Assembly: GCF_035083965.1 (NCBI RefSeq)
Contig: NC_089723.1
Span: forward strand, 34,413,193 to 34,477,192
DNA from: Branchiostoma lanceolatum
Taxonomy: Eukaryota > Chordata > Leptocardii > Amphioxiformes > Branchiostomatidae
DNA: 64,000 nucleotides
Reading direction: 5' to 3'
Shown piece after piece: positions 1 to 9,825 of this stretch (position 1 is its first letter; every line of letters starts with the position of its first letter). Under the pieces are notes generated by a model. The model worked only from the letters and a program-made list of their open reading frames with translations. It searched no databases and was not told where the DNA came from. Position numbers and translations under genes: made by a program.

Positions 1-1542
1 AAAACCTCCTTGATGAAGCCAACTATGTCTCAATTACCATTTTCGATCGTATCTTCATTTCATATGACCTGCATCGCCATGGCCTATGGAAATGCAACAT
101 ATGTAGTTGTTCACCAAAATTTCGTTTGGATTTTGAATTATCCGTCATTGAAGTATATCAATGGGTTCAACGTACGTTGTATTATGATTTGAAGATAAAA
201 TGTAAAAAAAAGAACATGTATATTTCATGGTATTGGTTGATTCTTCATTATCTTCGGTTCAGAAGACTACTACAAGCTGGTGTGTTACGCCGAAGGGTGG
301 TTATACCGGCTATACAAATACAGAAGATTAGCACAGAAAACAAACATGTAAGAAGAGGTAGAACCGGTTAAACAGTAATAGTCTATCGACAGGGCACTGT
401 GTTGTGCGGCTTCTGATAGAAGCTCGCTGCGTTCAGTGTCTTTTTCATGGCTTCAGGCTTGGACCAACTTTTCCTCTGAGACGTCTTATTTCTTTTTTCT
501 AGTACCCTTATTGTGCAAGGAAGAAGCAGTAACTTTCCGATGCTGTGTAGAACAGTGACGATCACTTGTGACACAAAGAACAACGATTACTTAGACGTCC
601 TGCTGGAATTCCCCTCAGGGTAATGTTCAGCGGATATTATCCTGCTGACTCATCCATTGATCCCTCAAAGGTAGCATAAATACGTAGTTTGCGGCCCAAG
701 TTGTTAACCAATGTCAGAGCTGTTTTAGATGTAGAGTATAGCCAGGAGTCCCCGCCAACGCGATAGCGACGTTGGGAGCGGGCCAAAACTTTTACAAAAC
801 TGTAAAGTTCGCAGTAGTATTATCGGCTTGTGAAAGGTCGACTTCCTTGGCCGCAAAGAACATATTAGCCAAGGATATGACCAAGTGCAGTACATCTGTG
901 AGGAATTATTGAACACGACTCACACGTCAATGTAAACAAAACAAGTATACAGTCCTGGGGCAGAGTTTAGCCTGGCAAATCGCGCTCCTAGCGGCCGGCC
1001 GGTCCTAGCTGTAACCGCCAGCCTAGGGATGGGGGTCATTAACCTCCGGCCGAGAGCTTTTGTAAACACAGGCTAGGGCAGACCAAGGACATTATATAAT
1101 GTCCTTGAAAGTGCGAACACATGTAAGCTTTCACGTTAAAACGATTATAATTCCACGTTAAGTCCCGGTCACATTAAACGTACGATGCACCTACGATTGC
1201 ATTCCCCGTACATCGCACGATGATCGCAGGTAAATCGTAGGTAAATCAGCTATCGCAGAGCATCGGGCGATGTTTTTCCAGCGTCATACGATTTTTCACA
1301 TGTGCCTTTTCTTGCTGAGACGCCTTGCCGCTTTTGTGCTTCTTTAACCGACCAAATGCGGATCTAGTTGTTAAATACTAGACTCTGGGGTCATTCACTG
1401 TGAAAAAAAGATAACATAACAGCATGACCCTTACAAAGGTATAAATCAAGGAGAAGTACATGTACACGAAACCCCGGCATCGCAGGTACGACGTGAGTTT
1501 AACGTGACCGTAGCTTTATGTAAAAGAGCAACAATCACCTAC
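1..1542. other. Intergenic or intronic stretch left of the UGT exon
   Basis: No exon could be supported on either strand. The later exons of the UGT gene would have to lie here or off the left edge, but I found no acceptor followed by a recognisable UGT segment. Positions 271-315 carry one copy of a dispersed repeat (core TTATACCGGCTATACA) also seen at 45.2, 47.9 and 56.3 kb. Around 1190-1280 there are short echoes of CGATG/CGTAGG. Confidence 0.6.
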
Positions 1543-1944
1543 CTGTGAAAGAAGTGACTGACATCTGCGGGATGCTTGGCGATAGGAAGAAACATGAGAC
1601 CAAGTCTGTTGGTACATATATCTCTGTTCTAATACCCTTGTCCACGCTTTACCGATGTAACCTTCGAGGTACTCCCGTGTTCCCGCCTCGGGGAATGTCA
1701 GGTAGGTAAAGGGATCGCCGTCTCCTCGGTGAATCCAGGTCACGATGTCTTCTGGCGCCACCACTGTGACGGTGTGCCCGCGAGACAACAGCGCGTCTCC
1801 GATCACCACGAACCGGGCCCAGTGACTCCCGGCCAGCTCGTACATCATGGCGACGTTCGCCGCTCGGCTCACCTGCACGGCGAGGACCGTGAGAAGGAAC
1901 ACACGAGAGAAGGCATTTGCTTTGTAGTCACTCCTTTGTGCCAT
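1543..1944 (-). CDS. UDP-glucuronosyltransferase, first coding exon (partial gene)
   Basis: This 402-bp exon (134 codons, phase 0 at its end) starts at an ATG on the minus strand and ends at a good donor, CAG/GTAGGT. The N-terminus looks like a signal peptide: a charged start, then the hydrophobic stretch FLLTVLAVQV ending in SRA. It is followed by the UGT N-terminal acceptor-binding signature, with MYELAGSHWARF and then GDALLSRGHTVTVVAPED. UGTs are ER membrane enzymes that transfer glucuronic acid or glucose from UDP-sugars to small lipophilic molecules; the variable N-terminal half binds the acceptor. The UDP-sugar signature and C-terminal membrane anchor are not in the visible part, so the gene is incomplete here, either because it runs off the left edge or because it is broken. 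Family assignment is firm; substrate and subfamily are unknown. Confidence 0.8.
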
Positions 1945-2009
1945 GATTGCTGAGCTTACACTTAATACTCTACTCTACTGGTGTTGACTTGTTTGTCACA
2001 GCAGTAGGT

Positions 2010-2017
2010 TGACGTCA
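2010..2017. promoter_or_regulatory. Consensus CRE palindrome upstream of UGT
   Basis: A perfect TGACGTCA sits 66 bp upstream of the UGT start codon. This is the consensus site for CREB/ATF bZIP factors. Its closeness to the gene start suggests a promoter element, but no TATA box or mapped start site supports it, and an 8-bp match can arise by chance. Confidence 0.35.
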
Positions 2018-2184
2018 GGACATGCATAATTATCAACAGAACGAACGTGTTTTGCAGCTTACTCACTGTGACCGGGGTCATTCGACATCCGCACTCTGGT
2101 CTTCGTATTCATATGCAGATGCTATTGGATACGGTTATTGGGGTTTGAATCGAGATTTAACCTCATTGGGTACTGGTTGGCCCT

Positions 2185-2412
2185 TTGTATATACTACCTT
2201 ATCACCGATAGATCTGCTTGCAGATTGAATCATTATTTAAGATTTGATCTCCAAGCAGATCTATCGGTGGCAAGGTAGTATATCCAAAGAGCCAAACAGT
2301 ATCCAAGAATATCCAAGAAGGTTATATCTCTATTTAACCTCGCTCGTTGCAGTATCCAAGCGGTGGCCTTTTGGATACTGCCTTGCCACCGATCGATCTG
2401 CTTGGACAGTTT
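2185..2412. repeat. MITE, CTGCTTGGAGA-terminus family, with an attached half copy
   Basis: An inverted repeat runs from about 2249 (CTCCAAGCAGATCTATCGG) to about 2410 (CGATCGATCTGCTTGGA). The arms continue with GGTGGCAAGGTAGTAT and its complement. A second half copy of the same arm lies just left, at 2185-2215. The same arms recur at 50948-51043, and the same outer terminus with a different interior at 26643-26780. It has no coding capacity. Confidence 0.75.
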
Positions 2413-2429
2413 GTAGATCCTACATTCTC

Positions 2430-3229
2430 GGAATAATACTAGTGCTATTGTATCATTCTTATTTTCATATATTCGGGGATATTCGTACTGTCGTATATTA
2501 GTGCGTATCGTCGTTTTCGCAGAAACGCCGTGGCAGCTAAATTATATGCTACATGTACGTTTTACTTCTTGCTCATAAGGACATTTTACAGAAATGTTCT
2601 GGCTTTTTCAGAATCGGTAAAACACCTGTCATTTATCTTAAGAATTGGCTTGCGCGTTTGAATTTTGACCGATCCCATAGCCCCGCCCACCTCCGTCGAA
2701 ACGCAGTAATGCAAAATAAAAACTTAAGAATGCAAATACTTGACGGGCATGCAGACACTGTCTCATTAGTCGAACCGCTAATTGCCATGCTATCATTGGC
2801 TGGACTGATAATTGTGATGGACAGTCAGGATCTGTCCAAAGCTATTATGCTTTTGACGAAAATCTAGATGAAAGAGAATACGCCGGACTATGACTTGTGC
2901 CTCGCTTCTTTATTGTATACACAACGTTACAAACTATAAAATCGTGAAAAATGACAAAAAAATACAGTGAATATATTTTTCGTGTTCTGTCTATAGTTCG
3001 TATTAATTCATTTAACTCTTGGATGCATCCATTCATGCTTAAACACACTTTTTCCAAATCTCTGCACAATTACGATTGCTCCGCCCACCTAGGTTCAAAT
3101 ATAAACACGCTAGACAGAAACGACGAAATGTAGACATTTTGTGCCGACCCACATTAATTGAACTACTGGTATCAATGGCCAGCCGGGTTCGGTCTTGTAT
3201 TGATTTTGAATTGTATTGATCGATAATGT
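2430..3229. other. Intergenic stretch, no gene seen
   Basis: Only short shadow ORFs. A minus-strand AATAAA (TTTATT on the plus strand, about 2908-2913) could end the transcript of scramblase A, about 1.1 kb beyond its stop. That assignment is speculative. Confidence 0.4.
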
Positions 3230-3299
3230 TAGCCTGAGTGTCAAAATGGTTTCAGTTCCAGGCTCTGCCATCATCATCACCCAGATGACACTCAGGCTA
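3230..3299. repeat. TAGCCTG MITE with degenerate 9-bp target duplication
   Basis: A 70-bp palindromic element runs from TAGCCTGAGTGTC to GACACTCAGGCTA. The flanks CGATAATGT and CTGTAATGT match at 7 of 9 positions. Members at 14237, 23985 and 51612 have exact 9-bp duplications, so this is probably an older insertion of the same family. Confidence 0.7.
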
Positions 3300-4009
3300 C
3301 TGTAATGTATCAACCTTTAGATTATGTGCGCAAAAGGCTTCTTCTCACTAACCACTCTCACAATGCAGCGAAATATACAACAGCGGCTGAGCCAGTGTCA
3401 GCCTCTCTACAGTAAAATCACGACACGTTTCTATGAACACATACTGAACAAACAATCGCTTTTAGAGTTGTAAAATAGGACGGTTACTTTCTTATTTTCG
3501 AATATCTATTACTTTCAGTATTCGAACATGTAAGTAGAGTATATGTTACAGCAAGGATAGTCATTTAATTAAATCAAAGTTTTTTTTATGATTCAACAAA
3601 TCATTTGATTTCATACCAACCACAGTGTTTCTTTGAAAGCAAGTCCTATTTATGCACATTTTTGCATAATTGATATGCAAGTCATTGTAACTACAGACGC
3701 TGATATTTCTATGGGTTGATTTTGCCATGACAATCCCTAGTACCATTGTTATGTTTGCTTATTAGCAACTTTTTGGAGAACTTGGCACGTGTTCACAAAA
3801 TATCCATAAGTGCACATTGTTATTTAAATGTTCACTATAAACATGATGACATCATATTTGAGATGAACACCTAAAAGGGCAAAATGGTATGAAAGAATAC
3901 AAAGTATATAATATTCTTGCTAAAAAGTAAAGGTTCTGTCGATGAGTGTCCACAATCTTCACCATCTCTGCCACAGGCTTCCCCTATCCTGCAGTTCGCT
4001 GGCCAGTCG
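3300..4009. other. 3' flank of scramblase A
   Basis: No gene. AT-rich sequence immediately downstream, on the minus strand, of the scramblase A stop codon. Probably 3' UTR in part; its end is not determined. Confidence 0.5.
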
Positions 4010-4057
4010 CTACCCATGGTTGTTCTCCTTGTCCTGATCCTCATAGTACATGAAGTC
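4010..4057 (-). CDS. PLSCR: Scramblase A last exon, distal version
   Basis: This 48-bp exon encodes [15 protein letters not shown] and a TAG stop. It follows a TTTTGTTTTCCAG acceptor in phase 0. DFMYYE matches the conserved end of scramblases just after the membrane helix. It is the downstream unit of the 57-bp duplication and differs from the proximal version by two extra residues (HG). Confidence 0.85.
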   Translation of the reverse strand, partial: DFMYYEDQDKENNHG

Positions 4058-7000
4058 CTGGAAAACAAAATTCTAGTTGTTTTCCTTGTCCTGATCCTCG
4101 TAGTACATGAAGTCCTGGAAAGCAAAATTCTAGTTATCAACAAGTCACGTAACATGTACAGTCCTGTGTCATATAAAATGTGCTCTTTTCTTATTCTTTT
4201 TCTGTAGTGTGTACAGGACATGGTAAAATGGACGCAGGGTTTTGTATTTTGACTTAATTTGAGAATTGTAAATATATAAGTTCCTTTTTTCGCATACCAA
4301 CACAGGTGAGGTGGAATTGTTAGTTGTGTGTATAAGTAGTGTGTTAACATTTGGGGAAGTTTAGCCTTAATTGTTATTCATGAAAACTTACCACCAGGAG
4401 ACAGGCACCAAGCATAGTCGCCTTCAGCTTCACATCCAGGTCCTGGGGAACTGAGGGGGATACAATAGGGTTATATATGTAATCTACCACAGATGAAGAC
4501 TTAACTGATAAGCCTCCTTCGCAGCCTTCTAGGAGTGGCCGGCGTTTATTTTTAGGGGGAGCGGCACTGATTTGCGATTTTAAACATGTCGGGGTCAGGT
4601 ATTTTAGCTTCAGAGATCGTTTTTGCCGCTATTGGCCGCACCTAGAAGGCTGCGAAGGAGGCTACATTGGTTACCTTTTACATATAGTATACAAGAAATA
4701 AAGACAACAATTCGTGGGAATAGGCCCGGGTCCTACTTCAGCACTAATGGTCGAGTGGCTATGCTAGTGGGCACGAGATTGAGAGGTCGATGTGACTTAC
4801 AGGTGACGCTGAAGTTGGTGGCATCAGTGAACATCTCCTTGGCGAAGCCTGCGTACTGACGGGAGACTTTCCCCACCTCGGTGTGCCCGTCACTGCCGTA
4901 CGCCTGCAGATTGAAAACAAGTTATTTCAAGAAATAAGATAAAATTCTAAGCTAAGGGAAGGCCCTTTGGGTGATTCCCTGCAGACTTTGCCAGCCCCAC
5001 GTGCCTTTGCATGTCCTTGTCCCCCGCCCCAATTCTTTGAAGTAAGATGTTATGACTGTAATATAGAACTTATAGGAAGCAAAAAACTGTCTTTTTTCTT
5101 CGCCTTAAAAGTTGTTATTGCGCTCGAGCTCAGTTTGATCGAAATGATTAGACAGGTACCACAAAATCGACGACACAGACGCAGCAGGCTTATAAAAGAG
5201 GCAAGAAACACATTTTTTACGTCACACGCCCAAAGAGAACAGACAGACAAGACTGTTATTGCGCCCAGTTTGATCGACATTATTAGACGGATACCACAAA
5301 ATCGGCGTCACACAGACGCAGCAGGCTTATGGGGTGCAACAAACACACCCAAAGAGAAAGGATGGTCATAATCATTTCTGTCTTCGTCTCAAAAATTGTT
5401 CTTTCTTCGTCTCAAAAATTAAAACGTTCTCTCTTCGTCTCAAAAGTAAAAAAATTGTAAGTGCACGCAGTATTACTTAGCCTGAGTGTAATCCTAGTTA
5501 TTTAGTTCCAGGCTTCCCTCCACTAACCAGGGAAAGCCTGGAACTAACTAGAGTGACACTCAGACTAAGGCTGGGTTTACACACGGTTTTTTTTTTAGTC
5601 GGCTAGGAATCGACTCAGGACTGTGCAAGGAGAACCCTAGATCACTCAAGTAGCGTTTTCTAGTAGGGAAACTCCACTTGAGCAACCCAAAGCTCCTCAT
5701 ACACAGTCCGGAGTCGACTTCGAAAACTTGTGTGTAGATCGGGCCTAAGTATCCCTGGCATGATGGACATGATAAGACGGGTACCACAAAGTCGACGTCG
5801 CAGATGTAGCAGGCTTATAAAAGGCAACACACACACGCCCAAAGAGAAGGGATAGACAAGAATGTTATTGTACTCAGTTTGATCGAAATTATTAGACGGG
5901 TAACAAACAGGTATTAACATAATTCCGCCACCCTGAAAAGATAAGTCCAAACAGATTTCCAACCCAATGTCCCCCAGTATGATGCACTAGAGATCTCGAA
6001 AACCCACTGTTTTTTAGAAGGGGCGGATTTATGTCACCCGGCGGAGTAATGTTCATGGAGGTTACCACAAAGTCGACGTCGCAGGTGCAGCAGGCGCCGC
6101 TCCAGGCGCAGCACGGCCCCCACATGTCGAACACCATCTCCCGCCGCTCGTTCATGATGTGGTAGTGCGGCTTCCAGAACGAACCCCTGTAGGTCACAGG
6201 TAGATTCAAACAATACACGTTAGATAGGAAGGTTCTCGCTAGTGCAGTTCGTTCTCAAATCGCTAGAGTGCGCTCGTTCATAATGTGGTAGCGTGGCTTC
6301 CAGAACGACCCCCTGCATGTGTAGGTCACATAGCAGGTAGATTCTAACGTTATAACGAGAGCGCTAATAATTCATAGATTCACCGTGTTGTATCATTAGA
6401 GCCAGAGGGTACCCATCTGAGAAATGAGCCTGTTGTAACGTGCACGAGGCAGGGGACCCTATTCTATGACGGTGCATCTCAAACAAGGATATCCTTTCCG
6501 GATTGGAGCCACGGTCTCCCAGTTATCAAGTGATTGGAACAAGGAGGCTTTTAACTGTGTGGCCGCTACCAATTGAGCTACAGGGACATCCAGATTACTG
6601 GCTGCCTTTTAGCTTGTCATGAAGTCATAACAAGTAACGTGCGTGACCAAGTCTGTACCACCAACCTCCTTGGTACCACTCACTGCATTTTTGGGTAAAA
6701 CACCACTTCAATGAATTAGTATGTTACCGACTGATGGCAAGACAAAAATATGGATTAAAATCACAAATGCAAATCAAACCAACAAACTGAAGTCGATTTT
6801 ATCTTTCTGTAGGAAAGTTTTTCCCAACTTCCATACTTACTTTTGACTCACAATCCCGACGACTTGGCCCACGGGCGCCTCCACGAGGATCTCGTAGGCA
6901 CAGCAGTCACAGCAGCTGGCGCACCACTGGCCTCCCGCACAGCACTTAAACTCGCGATTCAGCCGCATCACCTCCTGTCATCGGGAACAGCGTATGAACT

Positions 7001-9825
7001 AGTTGTTACGTTGATGAAGGTTAGACATCCAGGTAATAAGATACGCAAATAATACATGTAGTATCATTTTTAATGAATTAGTTGTTGAATACAAGAGCAG
7101 TGCACATCCCTTCTGAGGCTCATTGGAAGTCAGTTACTTAGTTAACTGTGGGGACCACCCTAAAGATTCATAAATAAAGAAAAAGAATTACAAAAATAAA
7201 TCACTTCTATCTCAGTTTTGTTACAACCTTGTCCCCCCCCCATAAAAAAAACTCTTACAACCCTTTCTTATCTTAGTGTCTTATCAAATGACCTGCTCCG
7301 CATATCAATATGATGACTTGCTTCTCTCTTTAAGGAAAATAACCCATCTACTTTTTATCTGCTGGGTGCCAGCCTAACGCTGGCGGCTCAAAACAGTATG
7401 CCCGCCGATCTAAATTAGCGCTTATCGTTACGATAGGGCCAACTAAAGCTCCCTCGAGCTACAACCGGAGCGAGAATTTAGATCGGCGGACATACTACAT
7501 GGAGCCGCCGAAGAAACCAGATGTCCGCAAGCTTTACGTCAGGCTGGCACGAGTACTTTTTAAACAGTGGGGTGCAAGGGTCAAAACTGACCAGTCTAAT
7601 GGGTTCGAACCTTTTAGCATAGCGGTTAGCGCGTGTGGTCTGTGCGCTGGTGGGCCCGGGTTCGATCCCCGAGATCCATGAGACTGTGCTACTCGCCGCT
7701 TGTGAATCACTTTCTTTCAAGAAATCTTCCCCGCACTTACCTGTCCGTTGTTGTCCGTGACGTGGAACTGGAAGCCTCTGTGTGCCCCGCAACAGATCCG
7801 CGAGCAGAAGTCCGACTCTGGGAACGAGAGGATGTAAACAAAACAGGTGGTTTGTCTTTATCTTCATTCTCGCTGTTTTATACGCGTTTTTGCAAATTTT
7901 GATACTCTTTTCAAAACGTTTGTAACACATTACTTGATCCGGTTCATTCTCAGTGTTATACTTCTGTTTTTGCAATATTTAGTACTCCTTTAATGAACGG
8001 TTAGACATGAAATACAAGTAAAAAGGACTAAACAGGCCACAGGCCTAAAACACATCGAATGCGCCGGATCCTTACATCTGCTTGGAGATTAGGCATTTGG
8101 GGGGGGGGGATCTGAAGTGGAGGGATTGCCTTTCTACTTCTACCTCCTGCGTAGGAGGGTTTTGACTAAAATATAACCTCTCGCAGAAAGTCACAAAGAA
8201 AGTTAGTACAACTATTCCTCATCCTTGTTGTTTGTGGTTTCATTCTTTCTCTATAGAAAAGTGTTTGCTGGCACCAAGGTCCGTCGGTGTGCGATTGAGA
8301 GCTACATAACTACGTCTTACCTTCGTAGGCGAAGTACACCTGTTGTCCCATGGAGTTCTTGACAGCATACTTGTTCTTAGTCTCAATTCCAGTGAATGCT
8401 GTAGCAACAAAAGATGCCATTGAAAACAAGCTTAAGGCCAGTAAAACTTTAACGTTAACGTCAATAGCTATCATGAGAACTGTGCGTGTATTTTTTTAAA
8501 AACATTGATGCCTACTCAAAGAGTTTGACTATCTATTCCCTTCCTAAGAATAAACAATCTACCATGTGATTCTGAAGTATGTATCCTTCATTTCCACTTT
8601 CAAGTTATCATTACCTCCATGAAAAATGGGGGTATTCTTTTGTGTGCATTTGTGTTACTTAAAAACCTCTGGGTGGATAGTTTGGGAAGACGAATGTTAT
8701 GATCGGTTCTTGGCCACGTGGTGTATAACGTTGGTCCTGCGCAGAATGTCAGTTTTTTGTATCTTTTGTCCTGGACATGCTATGGCCTTGATTTTTGTTT
8801 GTGACAGATAGCTTTTGATGTAAGGAAAAAGTTGTATAGCCATGGACCCCCTAGCAACATGTTCAAGTAATTTTTCCTGTCATTCATCTTTTAGTGTGTT
8901 GTCAAACATTTATTTTCCATAATGTACAAGTGGCGGCTATAATATAAGTTGTGCACAGCTTGAGTAGGCCGCCACTTTGTCTCTGTTCATTTACTCGATT
9001 CCTCTTTGAATTTAAACAAAAACTTGTTCTGGTTCTTTCTGCTCACCCTCGAGAAGTTCCACCTGCTGCTGCACCAGGAGCTGGTCCAGCTGAGTCAGAT
9101 ACTCCAGGCCGGGCGGGCAGCCGGGGATTGCCCCGGGCACCTCCATCCACTGCATCGGCTGCTTCGTCACTGCCTGAAATACAGGAGCAACGGTGTGACC
9201 AACAACAACAACCTGTTTAATGTAAAGCTTCTGCAGTAGGAAGGAAAAAGGAGTTAGGCTAATATTAAGTCGCTACTCATACATATCAGTTATGAACTAT
9301 AGGTGTTGATCTCCGTTTTATTGTAAATATCACCGCCATCCAGGCTTGTTTTTTGTCTGCAACGGGGTTGATACTCGAATAAAGAAGACGAAGAAGAAGA
9401 AGAAAAGCACGAAAGCTGAGTGGATATGGAGGAGCTTGTGTTAACCCACTAGTTGCTCACGGGAACGCAGATGCTTCGTTATGGCCCGGGCCCGGTCACA
9501 GAAGTCGTACGATTGTCGTACGATCGCAAACTGAGTGCATTCTTGGCAGAGCCATTCATGTGTCCTTGAAAATTAAGTTGTCCTGTCACAGAAAAGGCTG
9601 CCTTAGATCCTTGTCTGTGGTTGGTTCTGTCAAAGAGGCTGAGCCTGCTTGAATATTCTAAATCTACGACAGTACAATCGCACGACGAATGTAAATATGC
9701 CGTTGCTAAGTTCCTGCAAGCCTTGGTTCCTGCTCTCATTGGGTCGCAAACAGTCCGCCAACAGTTCAGTTGCTAGCACGGTAAACACAATACAAACACA
9801 CACTTACAGTCGGACTTACCGCCAT
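4010..9825 (-). CDS. PLSCR: Phospholipid scramblase A (nine coding exons)
   Basis: Scramblases are Ca2+-responsive, palmitoylated proteins with one C-terminal membrane helix, linked to lipid movement between leaflets. Exons on the minus strand are 9820-9825 (ATG GCG, then GTAAGT), 9047-9173, 8321-8398, 7741-7817, 6841-6974, 6066-6186, 4801-4903, 4392-4450 and a last exon, 4010-4057 or 4073-4114. All phases join; the product is about 250 or 248 residues. Family blocks in order are [15 protein letters not shown], the [15 protein letters not shown] strand, the DNNGQ block, a Cys-rich palmitoylation-type cluster with [20 protein letters not shown] then CDVDFV, RQYAGF, and [15 protein letters not shown] entering the membrane segment. 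It lacks the long Pro-rich N-terminus of human PLSCR1. The Ca2+-loop equivalent keeps its first acidic residue ([12 protein letters not shown]), unlike B and C. The start exon is chosen because ATG GCG ends exactly in phase 0 at a consensus donor. Confidence 0.9.
4019..4136. repeat. 57-bp tandem duplication carrying the scramblase A terminal exon
   Basis: Two head-to-tail units have a 57-bp period and only a few substitutions. Each contains the polypyrimidine acceptor and the coding part of the last exon. The upper unit ends in a TAG stop made by the junction sequence. Confidence 0.9.
4073..4114 (-). CDS. PLSCR: Scramblase A last exon, proximal version
   Basis: This 42-bp exon encodes [13 protein letters not shown] and a TAG stop after a TTTTGCTTTCCAG acceptor. 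It is the upstream unit of the tandem duplication and has its own acceptor and stop. Use of either acceptor gives a nearly identical C-terminus, so the two may be functionally redundant. Confidence 0.8.
   Translation of the reverse strand, partial: DFMYYEDQDKENN
4509..4664. repeat. MITE with AGCCTCC termini
   Basis: An inverted repeat in scramblase A intron 7. The left end is AGCCTCCTTCGCAGCCTTC and the right end its complement, ending GGAGGCTA. It shares the TAGCCTCC/GGAGGCTA termini of the element at 57345-57515. No clear target duplication. Confidence 0.7.
5388..5455. repeat. Short tandem repeat, CTTCGTCTCAAAA
   Basis: Three imperfect copies of CTTCGTCTCAAAA(A/G) with T/C-rich spacers, inside the exon-derived array in scramblase A intron 6. 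Confidence 0.7.
5478..5567. repeat. TAGCCTG MITE, older member interrupted at its right edge
   Basis: A palindrome from TAGCCTGAGTGTAATCC to GACACTCAGACTA. The left flank AGTATTACT has its partner, AGTATCCCT (7 of 9), only beyond the next MITE. The second element therefore inserted at the right end of this one after it had landed. Confidence 0.7.
5569..5745. mobile_element. PIF/Harbinger-like MITE
   Basis: A 177-bp element with termini GGCTGGGTTTACACAC and GTGTGTAGATCGGGCC, flanked on both sides by TAA. Three-base TAA/TTA target duplications with termini starting GG are the hallmark of PIF/Harbinger elements. It has no coding capacity and is nested in the MITE/array to its left. Confidence 0.7.
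5911..6065. repeat. Dispersed repeat X, copy at scramblase A exon 6 donor
   Basis: About 155 bp, from ACATAATTCCGCCACCCTG to CATGGAGGTTAC. It matches three other copies in the window (16069, 16898, 23933). Its right end coincides with the exon 6 splice donor: the donor GTAACCTCC is the element's own terminal sequence, seen also at the ends of the 16069 and 23933 copies. Confidence 0.8.
6405..6600 (-). repeat. Diverged SINE-like repeat
   Basis: On the minus strand it reads GGGAGACCGTGGCTCCAATCC, then GGAAAGGA, then TTTGAGATGCACC, then a GGGTCCC block. This order resembles the SINE at 32630-32850. The B-box is decayed, so the call rests on the order of shared blocks. Confidence 0.4.
7008..7052. 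repeat. Terminal fragment of the GATGAAGG...ATCCAGGTAATAAG MITE
   Basis: The segment ACGTTGATGAAGGTTAGACA, continuing TCCAGGTAATAAGATACGC, also occurs at 42901 and, inverted, beside the elements at 30.9 and 53.1 kb. Here only the outer end survives, next to scramblase A exon 5. Confidence 0.65.
7366..7551. repeat. Palindromic element in scramblase A intron 4
   Basis: The left arm begins GTGCCAGCCTAACGCTGGCG; the right arm ends TTTACGTCAGGCTGGCAC. Inner arms with CCGATCTAAATT and its complement confirm a MITE-like foldback. No coding capacity. Confidence 0.65.
7612..7682 (+). repeat. tRNA-derived SINE head
   Basis: TAGCATAGCGGTTAGCGCG resembles a Pol III A box in a tRNA D-arm, and CCCGGGTTCGATCCCCG a B box with T-arm pairing. 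Acceptor and anticodon arms do not fold convincingly, so this is a tRNA-derived retroposon head or tRNA relic rather than a working tRNA gene. It lies about 60 bp from scramblase A exon 4. Confidence 0.5.

Larger units (their letters stand above)
5127..5900. repeat. Intronic tandem array containing copies of the 3' end of scramblase A exon 6
   Basis: Four decayed units begin near 5127, 5261, 5755 and 5875, each starting near CAGTTTGATCGAAATTATTA. In the first three this leads into a segment like the plus-strand left edge of exon 6 (GGTACCACAAAGTCGACGTC, then GCAG and GCAGGC), then a shared spacer containing CGCCCAAAGAGAA. In the third unit (5779-5815) the minus strand reads [10 protein letters not shown] followed by a GT, against [10 protein letters not shown] in exon 6. 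Two MITEs interrupt the array at 5478-5745. The fourth unit runs to 5900, where a mobile element separates it from the real exon. Confidence 0.75.

Noticed and set aside
3917-4207. Plus-strand ORF with an internal repeat (LVLIL.VHEVLE.KILV twice)
   Set aside because: The repeat is the 57-bp duplication of the scramblase A terminal exon read on the wrong strand.
7612-7682. Functional tRNA gene
   Set aside because: A and B boxes are present but a 7-bp acceptor stem and a sound anticodon arm could not be built. A SINE head is a better explanation.
7478-7975. 165-codon minus-strand ORF as a gene
   Set aside because: It runs across a palindromic element, a SINE head and an intron edge, and is not in the frame of scramblase A exon 4.
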